DNA from: Deltaproteobacteria bacterium | GTDB taxonomy: Bacteria; Desulfobacterota; Desulfobacteria; Desulfobacterales; JAFDCJ01 | Length of the DNA: 24,084 bases | Direction: 5' to 3' | Assembly (NCBI GenBank): GCA_024277475.1 | Contig: JAJRVC010000373.1 | Location: forward strand, 1-24,084 | Shown: in pieces, positions 7,222 through 19,970 of the stretch | Position numbering within the stretch: position 1 is the first letter of the stretch | Layout: each line of letters begins with the position of its first letter | Position numbers and translations under genes: made by a program | Notes under the pieces: model-generated | Told to the model about the DNA's origin: nothing | What the model saw: only the letters and a program-made list of their open reading frames with translations | Databases searched by the model: none

Positions 7222-9159
7222 ATGGACGAAAAAATACTGCTGGCGGATGACGAAGCAGGCATTCGCAAGGTCCTCGGCATATCGCTGGCAGACAGCGGCT
7301 ATGAGGTGCTGACCGCCGAAGACGGTAAAGCTGCCTTTGAAATTTTTCAGCGAACCAAACCTCAAATTGTTCTGACCGATATCAAAATGCCGGGGATGGA
7401 CGGGATTGAACTCCTGCAGAAAATCAAGCAGGAAGATCCTGACACCGAAGTCATCATGATTACCGGTCACGGTGATATGGAACTTGCCATTCGGAGTCTC
7501 AAACACGAGGCCACTGATTTTGTCACCAAACCAATCAATGACGATGTCCTGGAAATCGCTTTAAAACGGGCCCACGAAAGAATCGACATGCGTCGCCGGC
7601 TCAGGGAACACACCGAAAACCTTGAGCAACTGGTCAGAAAACAATCGGCCAGGCTGGTCGAGGTTGAAAGGCTGGCGGCCGTCGGCCAGGCCGTGGAAGG
7701 GCTATCTTCCGCCATTCGCGATATGGCCGGTGATTTTGGCGGCGGCATTCACTATTTTAACGAAATGCCATGCTTTGTTGCCATCCACAACCGGAAACTC
7801 AAGATTGTCGCTGCCAATCAACTTTTCAAAGAACGACTGGGAGACAGGATCGGTGCCGGCAGCTGGGAAATATACCAGGGCGAAGACAGCGATCGTACAA
7901 CCTGCCCGGTGGCAAAGACCTTCGATAGCGGCCGGGGCCAACGCAGCAAAGCAACCGTGCGGTACTCAGACGGAAACCGATCTCCTGTGATGGTTCATAC
8001 GGCTCCCATACATAACAGCCGGGGGGATCTTGAGCTTGTGCTTGAAATTTCCGCAGATATCTCGGAAATGCAGCGTCTGCAGGAAGAATTGCGTACAACC
8101 CAGCAAAAATATCAGCAACTGTTTGATGAAGTTCCCTGCTATATTACCGTCCAGAGGTCGACATTTGAAATTGCCGCTTCCAACAGAAGATTCAAAGAAG
8201 ATTTTGGCGAGAAAGCCGGTTCACATTGCTACCAGGTCTACAAGCATCGTAACGAACCGTGTGAGGATTGCCCGGTGGCAAAGACTTTTGAAGACGGTCA
8301 ATCCCACCAGTCGGAGATGGTTGTCACCGCCAAAACCGGAGAACAATACAATGTCCTTATCAACACGGCGCCGATCTTTAATACTACCGGCCGGATCGAA
8401 CAGGTCATGGAAATGTCCACCAACATCACGGAAATTCGTCGACTCGAAGATCGCTTGTCCTCTCTGGGATTGATGGTCAGCTCGATATCGCATGGTATCA
8501 AGGGGGTTTTGACCGGACTGGATGGCGGTTTGTACTTGCTCAACTCCGGTCTCTCAAAAAATGAGCCGAGCCAAACTGAAGAAGGCCTTGAGGTCGTCAG
8601 GCAAATGGTTGATAGAATTCGAGACATGGTGCTGAACATTCTTTTTCATGCTAAAGATAGAGCCCTGGAATGGAAGCGGATCAATGTGAGCCAATTTGCC
8701 GAAGATCTGGTCGCCACGATGCAATCCGGATTACAGACTCAGCCCATAGAGTTTGAACAGATAATCAGCAAATCTCTGGAAGATTTTGAAGTTGATGCCG
8801 CTGTGGCTGCCACCGCATTGACCAATATCATCGAAAATGCCATTGAAGCCTGCCTCGAAGATTCGTCGAAAAAATCCCATCGTATTATTTTCAGCGTCGA
8901 CCAGGATAAAGAGAATATCATATTTGATATCCGGGACAATGGTATTGGTATGGATAGCGAAATTCGAGATAACATTTTCAATTTATTTTACTCTTCCAAA
9001 GGAAAGAAGGGCACCGGGCTGGGCTTGTTTATCGCTAAAAATATTATCCAGCAGCACGGGGGAACGATTGAGTTGGATTCCACTCCTGGTGAGGGGACGC
9101 ATTTTAGAGTGATTATGCCGAAAAAGCTTGCGCAGGAGGCCAAAGAGAATGAAAATTGA
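7222..9159 (+). CDS. Hybrid sensor kinase REC-PAS-PAS-HisKA-HATPase
   Basis: The 645-residue cytoplasmic protein has an N-terminal receiver (D9, D10, phosphoacceptor D53, K103), a coiled linker (115-170), two PAS domains (about 178-285 and 295-405), a His-containing dimerisation helix (H424 in SISHGIKG) and an HATPase domain with N-box (TNIIENAIEA, 534-543), DNGIG (572-576) and GTGLGL (597-602). PAS2 has four cysteines (C306, C336, C347, C350) in an arrangement shared with the neighbouring membrane kinase. At residue 163 a Ser occupies the place of the phosphorylated His of the paralog at 11691, so the linker looks like a decayed first H-box. The ATG at 7222 is preferred over the upstream TTG at 7207 because TGAGGT precedes it at suitable distance. 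The signal is unknown; cysteines suggest redox or metal. Confidence 0.88.
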   Translation: MDEKILLADDEAGIRKVLGISLADSGYEVLTAEDGKAAFEIFQRTKPQIVLTDIKMPGMDGIELLQKIKQEDPDTEVIMITGHGDMELAIRSLKHEATDFVTKPINDDVLEIALKRAHERIDMRRRLREHTENLEQLVRKQSARLVEVERLAAVGQAVEGLSSAIRDMAGDFGGGIHYFNEMPCFVAIHNRKLKIVAANQLFKERLGDRIGAGSWEIYQGEDSDRTTCPVAKTFDSGRGQRSKATVRYSDGNRSPVMVHTAPIHNSRGDLELVLEISADISEMQRLQEELRTTQQKYQQLFDEVPCYITVQRSTFEIAASNRRFKEDFGEKAGSHCYQVYKHRNEPCEDCPVAKTFEDGQSHQSEMVVTAKTGEQYNVLINTAPIFNTTGRIEQVMEMSTNITEIRRLEDRLSSLGLMVSSISHGIKGVLTGLDGGLYLLNSGLSKNEPSQTEEGLEVVRQMVDRIRDMVLNILFHAKDRALEWKRINVSQFAEDLVATMQSGLQTQPIEFEQIISKSLEDFEVDAAVAATALTNIIENAIEACLEDSSKKSHRIIFSVDQDKENIIFDIRDNGIGMDSEIRDNIFNLFYSSKGKKGTGLGLFIAKNIIQQHGGTIELDSTPGEGTHFRVIMPKKLAQEAKENEN

Positions 9160-9187
9160 TAATTTTCAATTTTCAATTTTCAATTTT
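9151..9187. repeat. Heptad array AATTTTC with small hairpin at the end of the hybrid kinase gene
   Basis: Three exact AATTTTC units and a fourth partial one occupy 9161-9187. GAAAATT (9151-9157) pairs with the first unit across a 3-nt loop, and the stop codon sits in this hairpin. This is the least degenerate heptad array in the window. Confidence 0.7.
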
Positions 9188-9255
9188 GGTTCCGGCCTTA
9201 TCTTCTTCCGATCAGGTGATACAGACGAATTTAGCAACGCCAGGATATTCCGGCC

Positions 9256-11532
9256 ATGCTGAAATCCGCTCGATACCTTCGTCACAGCCTTGTCACCAAA
9301 CTCATTGTCGGTGTTGGTATCATTTTACTGGTCCTCTTTTCAACCTGGGCCTACTTCAGTATCCGGTATCAGAAAGAACGACTGCGCAAAGACATTGTGG
9401 CCGAAACCGAACGGTTGGGCAACACCATTAAGCTGGGCGCCCACTACGCCATGATGCACAATTCCCGCGATGATATCAACCAGATCATATTGAATATCAG
9501 CACACAGGAAGGAATTGAACGCATTCGAATCTACAATAAACAGGGTAAAATAAAATTTTCCAACCATCCTGCTGAAATCGGCCAGGTCAGCAGGATTCAA
9601 TCTGAGGCCTGCAATATCTGCCATCGGGCCAACCCTCCTCTAACGAATTGCGGTCTTGAAGAACGTTCCCGTATTATTGCTTCTCCACAAGGCTACCGTC
9701 TTCTCAGGATTGTCAGCCCGATTCCCAATCAACCGGGGTGCTCAACCAACAACTGCCATTTTCATTCGTCTGAGAAAAAGATTTTGGGCACCCTGGATAT
9801 CGTGATTTCTCTGGAGGAGTCCGATAAAGAAATACTTTTCATGGAAAAAAGTATTATTGGACTTGCCGCCATGGCTTTTGTGGTTATCTCCGCCATTATC
9901 CTGGTTTTGGTTTTAAAGTTCGTCAACCGCCCTATCCGACAACTGATTAAAAATACCTGGGCCATTTCAAGGGGCGATTATTCCAGGGAAGTCACCGTCG
10001 ATCAATTTGATGAAGTCGGACAACTGGCCACGGCCATTAACCAAATGAGCAGGGAGATCGAGGAGAAGCAGGCGGAACTGAACAAACAAAGAAATCAATA
10101 TCAGACTTTGTTTGAAACCGTGCCTTGCATCATTACCGTACAGGATAAAAATTACAAACTGGTGGGTTACAATCGGGAGTTTTCAGACAGATTCGATCCC
10201 CAGCCGGGTGATTACTGCTTCCATGCCTATAAGGGGCGTACGACCAGATGCCCCAACTGCCCGGTGGAAAAAACATTTAGAGACGGTCGGTCCCACCGCA
10301 GTGAAGAGGTCGGAATCAGCAAGGATGGAACTCCCACCTCCTGGATTGTGAGAACGTCACCGATTAAAAATGAAAAGGGTGAAATCATAGCGGCCATGGA
10401 GATGAATCTGGATATCACCCATCACAAAGCGCTTGAAGAAGAACTTGAAAGATCGGAGAAGAAATATCGTGATATTTTCAATAACATCCGAAACCCGATC
10501 TTTGTTCTGGATGCCGACACGCTGAAAATTATTGACTGCAACAACAGCGTACAGAACGTTTATGGGTATGCCCGGAACGAAATAGTCGGGCAATCGTTTC
10601 TCACTCTTTTGCCGGAAAACGAACAAAAGCGGTATGCCGGCGAATTCAAGCAGGCCTCCGTCATTAATCAGGTCAAGCAGATTCGCAAAGACAAGGAAAT
10701 CATTTTTGTTGATTTATGGGTTTCACCGTCCGGATATACGGGAAAGGATGTGCTGCTGGTCACAACCAGCGATATTACCCAACGCCTCGAAACCGAGCAA
10801 CAGCTTATCCAGGCCAGTAAAATGGCTACCCTGGGGGAAATGGCCACCGGTGTAGCCCACGAATTGAATCAGCCTCTGGCGGTCATTAAAACCGCCAGCA
10901 GGTTTTTTATGAAAAAGGTCAACAAGCACGAAAAAATCGATGATGAGATTCTGTTCACCCTGTCCGAGGAGATCGACAGTCATGTGGATCGTGCCACCCG
11001 GATTATCAATCATATGCGGCAGTTCGGCCGCAAATCCGATCCGAAGCTGGAGGAGATTCAAATCAACGATGTGCTAGAAAAATCCTTTGAGATTTTCAGC
11101 CAGCAGCTCTTTATCAGGGGCATCGAGGTGGATTGGGAGATTGAGAAAAATTTGCCTCGGATTATGGCCGGTGCCGATCGTCTCGAACAGGTTTTTATCA
11201 ACCTGCTGATCAATGCACGGGATGCGATTGAAGAGAAATGGGAGTTGCAATCACCCCAAAAGGGCGAGAAAAAAATTACGCTAAAAAGCCGTTCTGAAGG
11301 AAATCGTGTTATTGTTGAGGTTCAGGATACAGGCGGAGGGGTAGCCGGCTCTATAGTAGATAAGGTTTTTGAGCCTTTTTTTACCACCAAAGAGGCAGGC
11401 AAGGGAACCGGGCTGGGTCTTTCCATCAGCTATCGTATCGTGCATGATTTAGGCGGCAGTATTAGGGTGGTTTCTCGGGAAGGTGAGGGTGCCCGGTTCA
11501 TAATTACCTTTCTGTCAGCACCGGACAGATGA
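9256..11532 (+). CDS. Membrane histidine kinase with heme c-type periplasmic sensor, HAMP and two PAS domains
   Basis: The 758-residue protein has a first membrane helix (about 14-36), a periplasmic domain (37-197), a second helix (198-221), HAMP (about 221-275), PAS (282-390), a second PAS (400-510), HisKA with H535 (GVAHELNQPL) and HATPase (N-box about 649-658, DTGGG 691-695, GTGLGL 717-722). The periplasmic domain carries C119-N-I-C122-H123, a standard CxxCH heme c motif, and C162-x4-C167-H168, a possible CX4CH variant. It probably senses redox state or a ligand through covalent heme. The first PAS has four cysteines (C291, C321, C332, C335) spaced exactly as in the upstream hybrid kinase. 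The HAELNQP-type H-box is canonical, so this is likely the active input kinase feeding the receiver domains nearby. An AGGAT sequence precedes the start. Confidence 0.88.
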   Translation: MLKSARYLRHSLVTKLIVGVGIILLVLFSTWAYFSIRYQKERLRKDIVAETERLGNTIKLGAHYAMMHNSRDDINQIILNISTQEGIERIRIYNKQGKIKFSNHPAEIGQVSRIQSEACNICHRANPPLTNCGLEERSRIIASPQGYRLLRIVSPIPNQPGCSTNNCHFHSSEKKILGTLDIVISLEESDKEILFMEKSIIGLAAMAFVVISAIILVLVLKFVNRPIRQLIKNTWAISRGDYSREVTVDQFDEVGQLATAINQMSREIEEKQAELNKQRNQYQTLFETVPCIITVQDKNYKLVGYNREFSDRFDPQPGDYCFHAYKGRTTRCPNCPVEKTFRDGRSHRSEEVGISKDGTPTSWIVRTSPIKNEKGEIIAAMEMNLDITHHKALEEELERSEKKYRDIFNNIRNPIFVLDADTLKIIDCNNSVQNVYGYARNEIVGQSFLTLLPENEQKRYAGEFKQASVINQVKQIRKDKEIIFVDLWVSPSGYTGKDVLLVTTSDITQRLETEQQLIQASKMATLGEMATGVAHELNQPLAVIKTASRFFMKKVNKHEKIDDEILFTLSEEIDSHVDRATRIINHMRQFGRKSDPKLEEIQINDVLEKSFEIFSQQLFIRGIEVDWEIEKNLPRIMAGADRLEQVFINLLINARDAIEEKWELQSPQKGEKKITLKSRSEGNRVIVEVQDTGGGVAGSIVDKVFEPFFTTKEAGKGTGLGLSISYRIVHDLGGSIRVVSREGEGARFIITFLSAPDR

Positions 11533-11608
11533 CAGAGGAAACTGAAGGCGGAAATAAATCGGAATTTGGGCGTCTGGAATTAAATTGCGGAGCGGAGCGA
11601 CATCATTA

Positions 11609-11629
11609 TTCGATGTTCGATCTTCACTC
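11609..11629. repeat. Short heptad array between the kinases
   Basis: Three 7-nt units, TTCGATG, TTCGATC and TTCACTC, occupy 11609-11629 in the 158-bp gap before the next kinase. The unit resembles the right arm of the element at 19650-19822. Confidence 0.5.
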
Positions 11630-11690
11630 CTCAAAAAAAAACCCTGCACGGCATAAATGTAACCCGTCAATGTTTACAATGGAACATACT

Positions 11691-12809
11691 ATGAACAACA
11701 CAATTCTACTGGTTGATGATGAAGCCGGAATCCGTAAAGTTTTGGGAATTGCGCTTCAAGACAGTGGATACGATGTGCATACCGCTGGAAACGCAAAGGA
11801 AGCATTGCGACTTTTTGAAGAGCTTGCTCCGCCCATTGTGCTGACGGATATTAAAATGCCGGATATGGACGGTATCGAACTGCTTAGACGAATTAAGAAG
11901 AAAAATCAGGATACCGAAGTCATCATGTTCACCGGGCACGGGGATATGGGGTTGGCCATAAAAAGCCTCAAGAATGATGCCACCGACTTTGTTACCAAGC
12001 CGATTAATGATGAAGTGCTTGAGATTGCCTTGAAAAGGGCGCAGGAAAGAATATCCATGCGACACCGGCTCAGGGAATACACCGAAAATCTGGAAAGGCT
12101 GGTGGCGGAAAAGGCTCAAGAGCTGATTAAAGCGGAACGAATGGCGGCTGTGGGACAAACGGTTACCGAATTATCCCACGCTATCAAGACTATTGCCAAC
12201 GGCTTGCAAGGCAGCATCTTTGTGCTGGGTAAGGGAATTGAGCTCGATAATAAACAGTATCTTCACGAAGGATGGAAGATGGTTGAAGGCAATGTCGAGA
12301 AAATAAAGAACCTTTCCCTGGACTTGCTGAACTACGGCAAATATGCGGATGTCATGTTTACAGTCGGTGATGCAAATGCTCCCGTCGTAGAAGTAGTTCA
12401 GTTGCTGGAATCAAGGGCTGCAGAACAGGGGATAGAGCTTAAGGCGGAACTCAGTGATCAACTGGCACCCATTCGTTTTGATCCGGACGGCATTCACCGC
12501 TGCCTGTTGAATCTAGTGACCAATGCAATTGATGCCTGCGCGGAAGAGAATGCTCCCGGCAAGACCGTGACCGTCAGAACTAAAAAACCGGAAAATTGGG
12601 CTGTGGAATATCAAGTGATCGATACCGGCAACGGCATGACCCTGGATGTTCAGGACAAGATTTTCCAGAGCTTTTTTAGCACCAAGGGGATCCATGGCAC
12701 CGGAATCGGGCTGATGATGACCAAAAGGATTGTTGATCAGCATCAGGGTATTATCGAAGTAACTTCTAAAAAAACTGCTGGATCCACCATCAGTATCAAA
12801 ATTCCTTGA
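11691..12809 (+). CDS. Hybrid kinase REC-HisKA-HATPase, short paralog
   Basis: The 372-residue protein has an N-terminal receiver (D9, D10, D53, K103), a coiled linker, an H-box with H163 (ELSHAIK) and an HATPase domain (N-box [15 protein letters not shown] 311-315, GTGIGL 336-341). It aligns without gaps over the first ~165 residues with the hybrid kinase at 7222 but lacks both PAS domains. The H-box HAIK is not the usual HE-type, a variant also seen as HGIK in the longer paralog. The frame is open upstream to 11529, but that stretch overlaps the previous gene and a repeat, and the receiver begins right after the ATG at 11691, which has a modest GGAAC site. No output domain exists, so its own receiver may regulate its kinase or phosphatase activity. 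Confidence 0.85.
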   Translation: MNNTILLVDDEAGIRKVLGIALQDSGYDVHTAGNAKEALRLFEELAPPIVLTDIKMPDMDGIELLRRIKKKNQDTEVIMFTGHGDMGLAIKSLKNDATDFVTKPINDEVLEIALKRAQERISMRHRLREYTENLERLVAEKAQELIKAERMAAVGQTVTELSHAIKTIANGLQGSIFVLGKGIELDNKQYLHEGWKMVEGNVEKIKNLSLDLLNYGKYADVMFTVGDANAPVVEVVQLLESRAAEQGIELKAELSDQLAPIRFDPDGIHRCLLNLVTNAIDACAEENAPGKTVTVRTKKPENWAVEYQVIDTGNGMTLDVQDKIFQSFFSTKGIHGTGIGLMMTKRIVDQHQGIIEVTSKKTAGSTISIKIP

Positions 12810-12874
12810 CACGTAAAAGCACGATTGATAATCTGACTGATTCCATAAGAAAATTTTTATTCAAGAAGGCGTTT

Positions 12875-14485
12875 ATGACCAGTTTCATATACCAGGATAT
12901 GTTTCCTGCCGGGCAGGATACCACCGAATACCGCTTATTGACCGAAGCACATATTTCTACTGCCGCCTTTGACGGCCGGGAGGTTCTGAAAATAGCGGCC
13001 CGGGGGTTGACATTGCTGGCCGAGCAGGCATTTAAGGATGTTGCCCACCTGCTGCGGCCTTCTCATCTGAAACAGCTTGCCGCTATTTTTAATGATTCGG
13101 CCAGCTCTGCCAACGATCGTTATGTGGCCTTGGAATTGCTTAAAAACGCCGTGATATCAGCCGAGGGTGTTTTCCCGATGTGCCAGGACACCGGTACGGC
13201 CATCGTCATCGGGAAAAAAGGGCAACGGGTGTGGACCGATTTTTCGGATGAAGAAGCCCTGTCCAGGGGAATCTATAATGCCTATACCAGGGGCAATCTG
13301 CGATATTCCCAGAATGCTCCTTTGAGCATGTATAAGGAAAAAAATTCCGGGAACAATCTACCGGCCCAGATTGAACTATATGCCGTTGGCGGCAACGAAT
13401 ACCGGTTTTTGTTTATAGCCAAAGGTGGTGGTTCCGCCAATAAAACCTATTTGTACCAGGAAACCAAAGCTGTTTTAACACCGGGAAAATTAGCGGCATT
13501 TATGAAAGAAAAAATGAAAACACTGGGCACAGCCGCCTGCCCGCCCTATCATCTGGCTTTTGTTATCGGTGGAACTTCCGCCGAATTTAACCTTAAAACC
13601 GTAAAATTGGCGACTGCCAAATATCTGGATGATCTGCCGACCGCAGGAAATGAATCCGGCCATGCATTTCGGGATCTGAAACTTGAGGAAGAAGTTCTTG
13701 GAATATCGCGTGAACTTGGCATTGGTGCCCAATTTGGCGGGAAATATTTTTGCCTGGACACCCGTGTCATTCGTTTGCCGCGCCACGGTGCCTCCTGTCC
13801 AATTGGATTAGGGGTCAGCTGCAGCGCCGACCGCAATATTAAGGCCAAAATTACCCCTGACGGGATTTTTTTAGAAAAGCTGGAAACCGATCCGGCGCAG
13901 TATCTCCCGAAATTTGGTCCTTCGCAACGCAAAGCGGTGCACGTTGATTTGAACCAATCCATGGATCAAATACGACAGCAACTGGGTCAACATCCGGTGG
14001 CGACGCCGCTGTTGCTGACCGGGAAAATTGTGGTCGCACGGGATATTGCCCATGCCGAATTAAAGAAACGCCTGGACCGCGGTGAGACGCTTCCCGATTA
14101 TTTCAAAAACCATATCATTTATTATGCCGGACCGGCAAAAACTCCGACCGGTTATCCATCCGGCTCCTTCGGGCCGACAACTGCCGGTCGAATGGATCCC
14201 TACGTGCCTGTTTTTCAGGCACGGGGGGGATCATTGGTTATGCTGGCCAAGGGAAACCGGTCAAAACTGGTGACGAATTCCTGTAAGAGTTACGGTGGTT
14301 TTTATCTGGGTTCCATTGGTGGACCGGCTGCCCGGCTGGGCAAAGACTGCATCACCAACGTTGAATTGATGGAATACCCCGAGCTGGGAATGGAAGCCAT
14401 CTACATGATCACCGTCAAGGATTTTCCGGCCTTTATTATTGTCGATGACAAGGGCAATGATTTTTTTGACAAATTGCTGGCATGA
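12875..14485 (+). CDS. fumA: Class I fumarate hydratase, [4Fe-4S] type
   Basis: It catalyses fumarate plus water to L-malate in the citric acid cycle and is oxygen-sensitive. The 536-residue single chain has the FumA/FumB length and starts like them ([17 protein letters not shown]). C103 (PMCQDTGTA), C222 (ACPPYHLAF) and C316 (VSCSADR) match the three cluster ligands of the E. coli enzyme (105, 224, 318) with a constant offset of two. [12 protein letters not shown] and the C-terminal GSIGGPAA region are also typical. The ATG at 12875 has AGAAGG at good distance and gives the family's N-terminus; the TTG at 12806 overlaps the previous stop and is rejected. It follows the kinase gene by 65 bp and may be partly co-transcribed with it. 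Confidence 0.95.
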   Translation: MTSFIYQDMFPAGQDTTEYRLLTEAHISTAAFDGREVLKIAARGLTLLAEQAFKDVAHLLRPSHLKQLAAIFNDSASSANDRYVALELLKNAVISAEGVFPMCQDTGTAIVIGKKGQRVWTDFSDEEALSRGIYNAYTRGNLRYSQNAPLSMYKEKNSGNNLPAQIELYAVGGNEYRFLFIAKGGGSANKTYLYQETKAVLTPGKLAAFMKEKMKTLGTAACPPYHLAFVIGGTSAEFNLKTVKLATAKYLDDLPTAGNESGHAFRDLKLEEEVLGISRELGIGAQFGGKYFCLDTRVIRLPRHGASCPIGLGVSCSADRNIKAKITPDGIFLEKLETDPAQYLPKFGPSQRKAVHVDLNQSMDQIRQQLGQHPVATPLLLTGKIVVARDIAHAELKKRLDRGETLPDYFKNHIIYYAGPAKTPTGYPSGSFGPTTAGRMDPYVPVFQARGGSLVMLAKGNRSKLVTNSCKSYGGFYLGSIGGPAARLGKDCITNVELMEYPELGMEAIYMITVKDFPAFIIVDDKGNDFFDKLLA

Positions 14486-14493
14486 CTTTTTTA

Positions 14494-18129
<3,636 letters not shown>

Positions 18130-18158
18130 CTTCTTCAAGTAAAATCGTATAAAACCAA

Positions 18159-18200
18159 AAAAGACCATTTGGGGAAACCCGGTGGTCTTTTCTTCTTTTA
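18159..18200 (+). terminator. Intrinsic terminator after pyruvate:ferredoxin oxidoreductase
   Basis: AAAAGACCA (18159-18167) pairs perfectly with TGGTCTTTT (18183-18191). An inner GGG/CCC pairing closes the loop, and a T-rich run follows (TTTTCTTCTTTTA). The A-run before the stem could also serve the opposite strand. This is the clearest terminator in the window. Confidence 0.85.
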
Positions 18201-18237
18201 TAGCCGTCACCCCTTGAAACTCGGGCATATCCTTACT

Positions 18238-18861
18238 ATGTTACAATATCGAATAATGCGAATATTTTTATACATCGCCATTCTGATTCTATTGGAAACA
18301 CCTGTTGCGGCATTGGAAGAACAGCCGCTGGAAGCTTTGCAGCGGGGAATCGACAAGGGTATCAGCGTCTTGGAAGACCCACAATATCAAGATATTTCTC
18401 AAAGGAATGAACAGGCACAAAAACTCTGGGAGGTTACCCGGGAACTTTTCGATTTTAAGGAATTTTCCAGGCGGGTGCTGGCATCTCACTGGAAAAAATT
18501 TACCTCCCGGCAGCAAGAAGAATTTGTTAAGCTTATGGGTGAATTTCTGGGAAAATCAAATCTTCGCAAATTACAATCAAGATACAACGGAGAAAAATTT
18601 TTTTACATTGACCAGAAAATAATCAGCAAAAACAGGGCATTGGTTGAGATTAAAGTCCAGTTGAAGAGCTTGTTGGTTCCCGTCACGCTTCGAATGAAAA
18701 AAAAACACGGTCAATGGAAGGTTTACGATCTATCCGCACTGGGAATCAGCGCCGTGGGCAATTATCGGGCCCAAATTCACCGGATTTTACAGAAAAAATC
18801 ACCCCAGGAGGTGATTGAAATTTTTAAAGAAAAAATACTTATAACCTGTTTCAGCCGATGA
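18238..18861 (+). CDS. MlaC/Ttg2D-family exported phospholipid-binding-like protein
   Basis: The product (207 residues from this ATG, 201 from the ATG at 18256) has an N-terminal signal peptide (MRIFLYIAILILLETPVAA) and a mature domain resembling the MlaC/Ttg2 family (toluene-tolerance protein fold): an RNEQAQKLWEVTRELFDFKEFSRRVLASHW segment split over residues about 56-86, then a KNRALVEIKVQ strand and KWKVYDL-like segment (QWKVYDLSALGIS). MlaC carries phospholipids across the periplasm between outer-membrane MlaA and the inner-membrane MlaFEDB transporter. None of those partners is present here, so it stands alone. An upstream start at 18169 lies inside the terminator and is rejected. Its last four bases overlap the start of the next gene (ATGA), indicating coupling. 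Confidence 0.78.
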   Translation: MLQYRIMRIFLYIAILILLETPVAALEEQPLEALQRGIDKGISVLEDPQYQDISQRNEQAQKLWEVTRELFDFKEFSRRVLASHWKKFTSRQQEEFVKLMGEFLGKSNLRKLQSRYNGEKFFYIDQKIISKNRALVEIKVQLKSLLVPVTLRMKKKHGQWKVYDLSALGISAVGNYRAQIHRILQKKSPQEVIEIFKEKILITCFSR

Positions 18862-19550
18862 AAGAGCTTGCAGACATGGCACCGAAAAATTTTGAAGATT
18901 ACATCGAAAAATTCGTAAATTTGCGGTTTCTGATACTGCTGATCCTGATCCTCTCCCTGCTTTTGCTGCCGCCGTTTTTAGATGTATTTATGTCTACCAG
19001 GATACTGATGGACGCTTTTCTGACTGCAATCTTTATTGCTATCATATATGCCATCAAATCAAATCGGTCCCAGATGATCATTGCCTCAGTTCTGGCCTTG
19101 CCGTTGATTATTACTCTCTGGTCCATATATTTTATTGAATACACCGGCATGGGTTTATTAACTCAAATTTTCGGAGCCCTTTTTTTCGGCTATGCCGCTA
19201 TCAATATAACGCGAATTATCGCCAAATCTGAAAAAATCACCAAAGAAACAATTTTCGCGGCCATTGTTGCCTATTTGCTGATTGCACTGATGTGGGCATT
19301 TCTGTATATGATTCTGGAAGTGGTGTATCCCGGGTCTTTCTCTTTTCCGGATAAGGAATACTGGGGAGAAACGATGCAATTCAAATATTTTAGTTTTGTC
19401 ACCATAACTACCCTGGGATACGGGGATATTACACCGATAACGGACAAAGCAAGTGCTCTGACTATGCTTGAAGCGCTCGTCGGCCAAATATATCTGGTGG
19501 TGCTGGTTGCATGGCTGGTAGGGATGCATGTGTCACGAAGATCGCGGTAA
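18858..19550 (+). CDS. Potassium-channel-like membrane protein (Ion_trans_2 pore)
   Basis: The 230-residue protein has hydrophobic helices at about 23-45, 51-66, 72-93, 98-120 and 131-155, then a pore loop with the selectivity filter TLGYGD (185-190) and a last helix (about 203-224). TLGYGD is the potassium filter. There are six helices, but no run of regular arginines in the fourth, so voltage gating is unlikely. No cytosolic RCK/TrkA domain follows the last helix, only a short basic tail. A plain potassium leak or volume-regulating channel is the best guess. The start overlaps the previous stop; the ATG at 18876 is an alternative. Why it is coupled to an MlaC-like protein is unclear; both touch envelope function. 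Confidence 0.82.
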   Translation: MKELADMAPKNFEDYIEKFVNLRFLILLILILSLLLLPPFLDVFMSTRILMDAFLTAIFIAIIYAIKSNRSQMIIASVLALPLIITLWSIYFIEYTGMGLLTQIFGALFFGYAAINITRIIAKSEKITKETIFAAIVAYLLIALMWAFLYMILEVVYPGSFSFPDKEYWGETMQFKYFSFVTITTLGYGDITPITDKASALTMLEALVGQIYLVVLVAWLVGMHVSRRSR

Positions 19551-19649
19551 ATGAGAACCATAAACCTTATATGAAACTACATTAAGCCGCTTGGATGCCG
19601 GCAACCGGGTTCGCAAGAAACACCGCCTGGCCGGAACAGTGAATTGATT

Positions 19650-19822
<173 letters not shown>

Positions 19823-19882
19823 TTTTTTTTTAGTTAACCCGTCATATGAAAATAGCAAAGACCAAAGTTTCTTTTTCGATTT

Positions 19883-19904
19883 GACCGTGACCGGTCGTTT
19901 TTTT
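19883..19904 (+). terminator. Probable intrinsic terminator
   Basis: GACCG (19883-19887) pairs with CGGTC (19892-19896) around a TGAC loop, followed by G and seven T. The stem is short but GC-rich and followed directly by the T-run. It would end transcription from the channel gene before the MORN gene. Confidence 0.55.
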
Positions 19905-19970
19905 CGCCGGCACCGGGGCTGAACTCCAAACCTCTGAACCCATAAACGGTTACAGGAAAGGTAGCATAAA

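Noticed and set aside
11529..11690. Extended start for the short REC-kinase.
   Set aside because: It overlaps the previous gene and includes a repeat array; the receiver domain begins at the ATG at 11691, as in its paralog.
12806..12874. Extended TTG start for the fumarase.
   Set aside because: It overlaps the previous stop and adds residues absent from class I fumarases; the ATG at 12875 has a ribosome binding site and the family N-terminus.
18169..18237. Extended start for the MlaC-like protein.
   Set aside because: This stretch lies within the terminator hairpin and would place the signal peptide 23 or more residues from the N-terminus.
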